Source of the DNA: Gammaproteobacteria bacterium
GTDB lineage: Bacteria > Pseudomonadota > Gammaproteobacteria > Chromatiales > Chromatiaceae
Assembly: GCA_021773975.1 (NCBI GenBank)
Contig: JAJFJN010000009.1
Location: 1 to 55,076, forward strand
Length of the DNA stretch: 55,076 nt
Direction: 5' to 3'
Part shown: one piece after another, positions 54,958 through 55,076 of the stretch
Position numbering within the stretch: the first letter of the stretch is position 1
Layout of the letters: each line of letters opens with the position of its first letter
Notes under the pieces: model-generated
The model's database searches: none
What the model saw: the letters and a program-made list of their open reading frames with translations, nothing else
Told to the model about the DNA's origin: nothing
Made by a program: the position numbers and the translations under genes

Positions 54958-55076
54958 CTAACTCATTGATATTGGATTAGAGTTACGAGTCATTTTCAGG
55001 CAATCAAAGACTGCCCGTGTATTCAGCAGCAGTTTCTTCATCATTTCTGGGATCGTCTCATTTTTCTTCCTGCTTT
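54958..55076 (-). other. Unidentified partial open frame at the window edge
   Basis: The minus strand is open from the window end to a TAG at 54958-54960, giving 39 residues (IPEMMKKLLLNTRAVFDCL, then KMTRNSNPISMS). I do not recognise it. It adjoins the point where the recombinase N-terminus is lost, so it may be the end of an inserted element or a chance frame. Confidence 0.2.

Overview
The window reads as a gammaproteobacterial chromosome, and its last ~7.3 kb are a genomic island integrated at the tmRNA gene. The host call rests on the gene content (fur/bamE, ratA/ratB, rimP-nusA-infB-rbfA-truB-rpsO-pnp, dnaX-ybaB-recR, nnr-tsaE-amiC), on a tmRNA tag of ANDDNYALAA (one residue from the enterobacterial tag as I recall it), and on an HrcA plus sigma-32 heat-shock arrangement. 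Order-level placement (perhaps Chromatiales/Thiotrichales-like sulfur bacteria) is a guess from gene order only. No database search was run.

Left edge (1-1236): the 5' end of an ISAs1-type transposase, a REP-associated tyrosine transposase (RAYT) and a small NIF3/YqfO-like protein. They lie where mutL usually follows amiB/amiC, so a conserved gene order appears broken here. 1288-8690 (all minus): amiC, tsaE, nnr, an acyl-CoA synthetase, hemN and prmB. 8848-14606: an HDOD signalling protein, an IscR-type regulator lacking its cluster cysteines, a decayed DUF1249 gene, a thioredoxin, htpG with a sigma-32 promoter, a small conserved protein and hinT. 14649-24410: recR-ybaB-dnaX, the 4.5S RNA gene ffs, an M48 protease, two YbjQ-like proteins, a small hypothetical, a TPR membrane protein and a 936-residue tandem HtrA-type protease resembling eukaryotic Nma111/DEG7.

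24556-33015 is the transcription/translation cluster rimP-nusA-infB-rbfA-truB-rpsO-pnp. Its ~500-nt leader holds a promoter and two successive intrinsic terminators, which suggests attenuation. 33516-33592 is tRNA-Arg(CCT). 33603-39651 holds dapB and hrcA-grpE-dnaK-dnaJ, with sigma-70, CIRCE-like and sigma-32 elements. 39882-47251 holds nadK, a hypothetical, recN, fur, bamE, ratB-ratA, an NSS-family transporter and smpB, followed by ssrA.

Island (47717 to the window end): a P4-type integrase split by one in-frame TAA, then a DNA cytosine methyltransferase on the plus strand facing a minus-strand operon of histidine kinase, response regulator and Vsr-type endonuclease, then a second, decayed tyrosine recombinase. 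The kinase carries two GHKL ATPase modules: an Hsp90/MORC-like one at the N-terminus and a histidine-kinase one at the C-terminus. It also has a His phosphoacceptor and an AT-hook-like RKRGRPKK segment. The response regulator has an intact receiver and an unrecognised C-terminal domain. This is the best candidate for an undescribed system: modification plus nicking or restriction under phosphorelay control, probably anti-phage. Both island recombinases carry nonsense codons, so the island looks immobilised.
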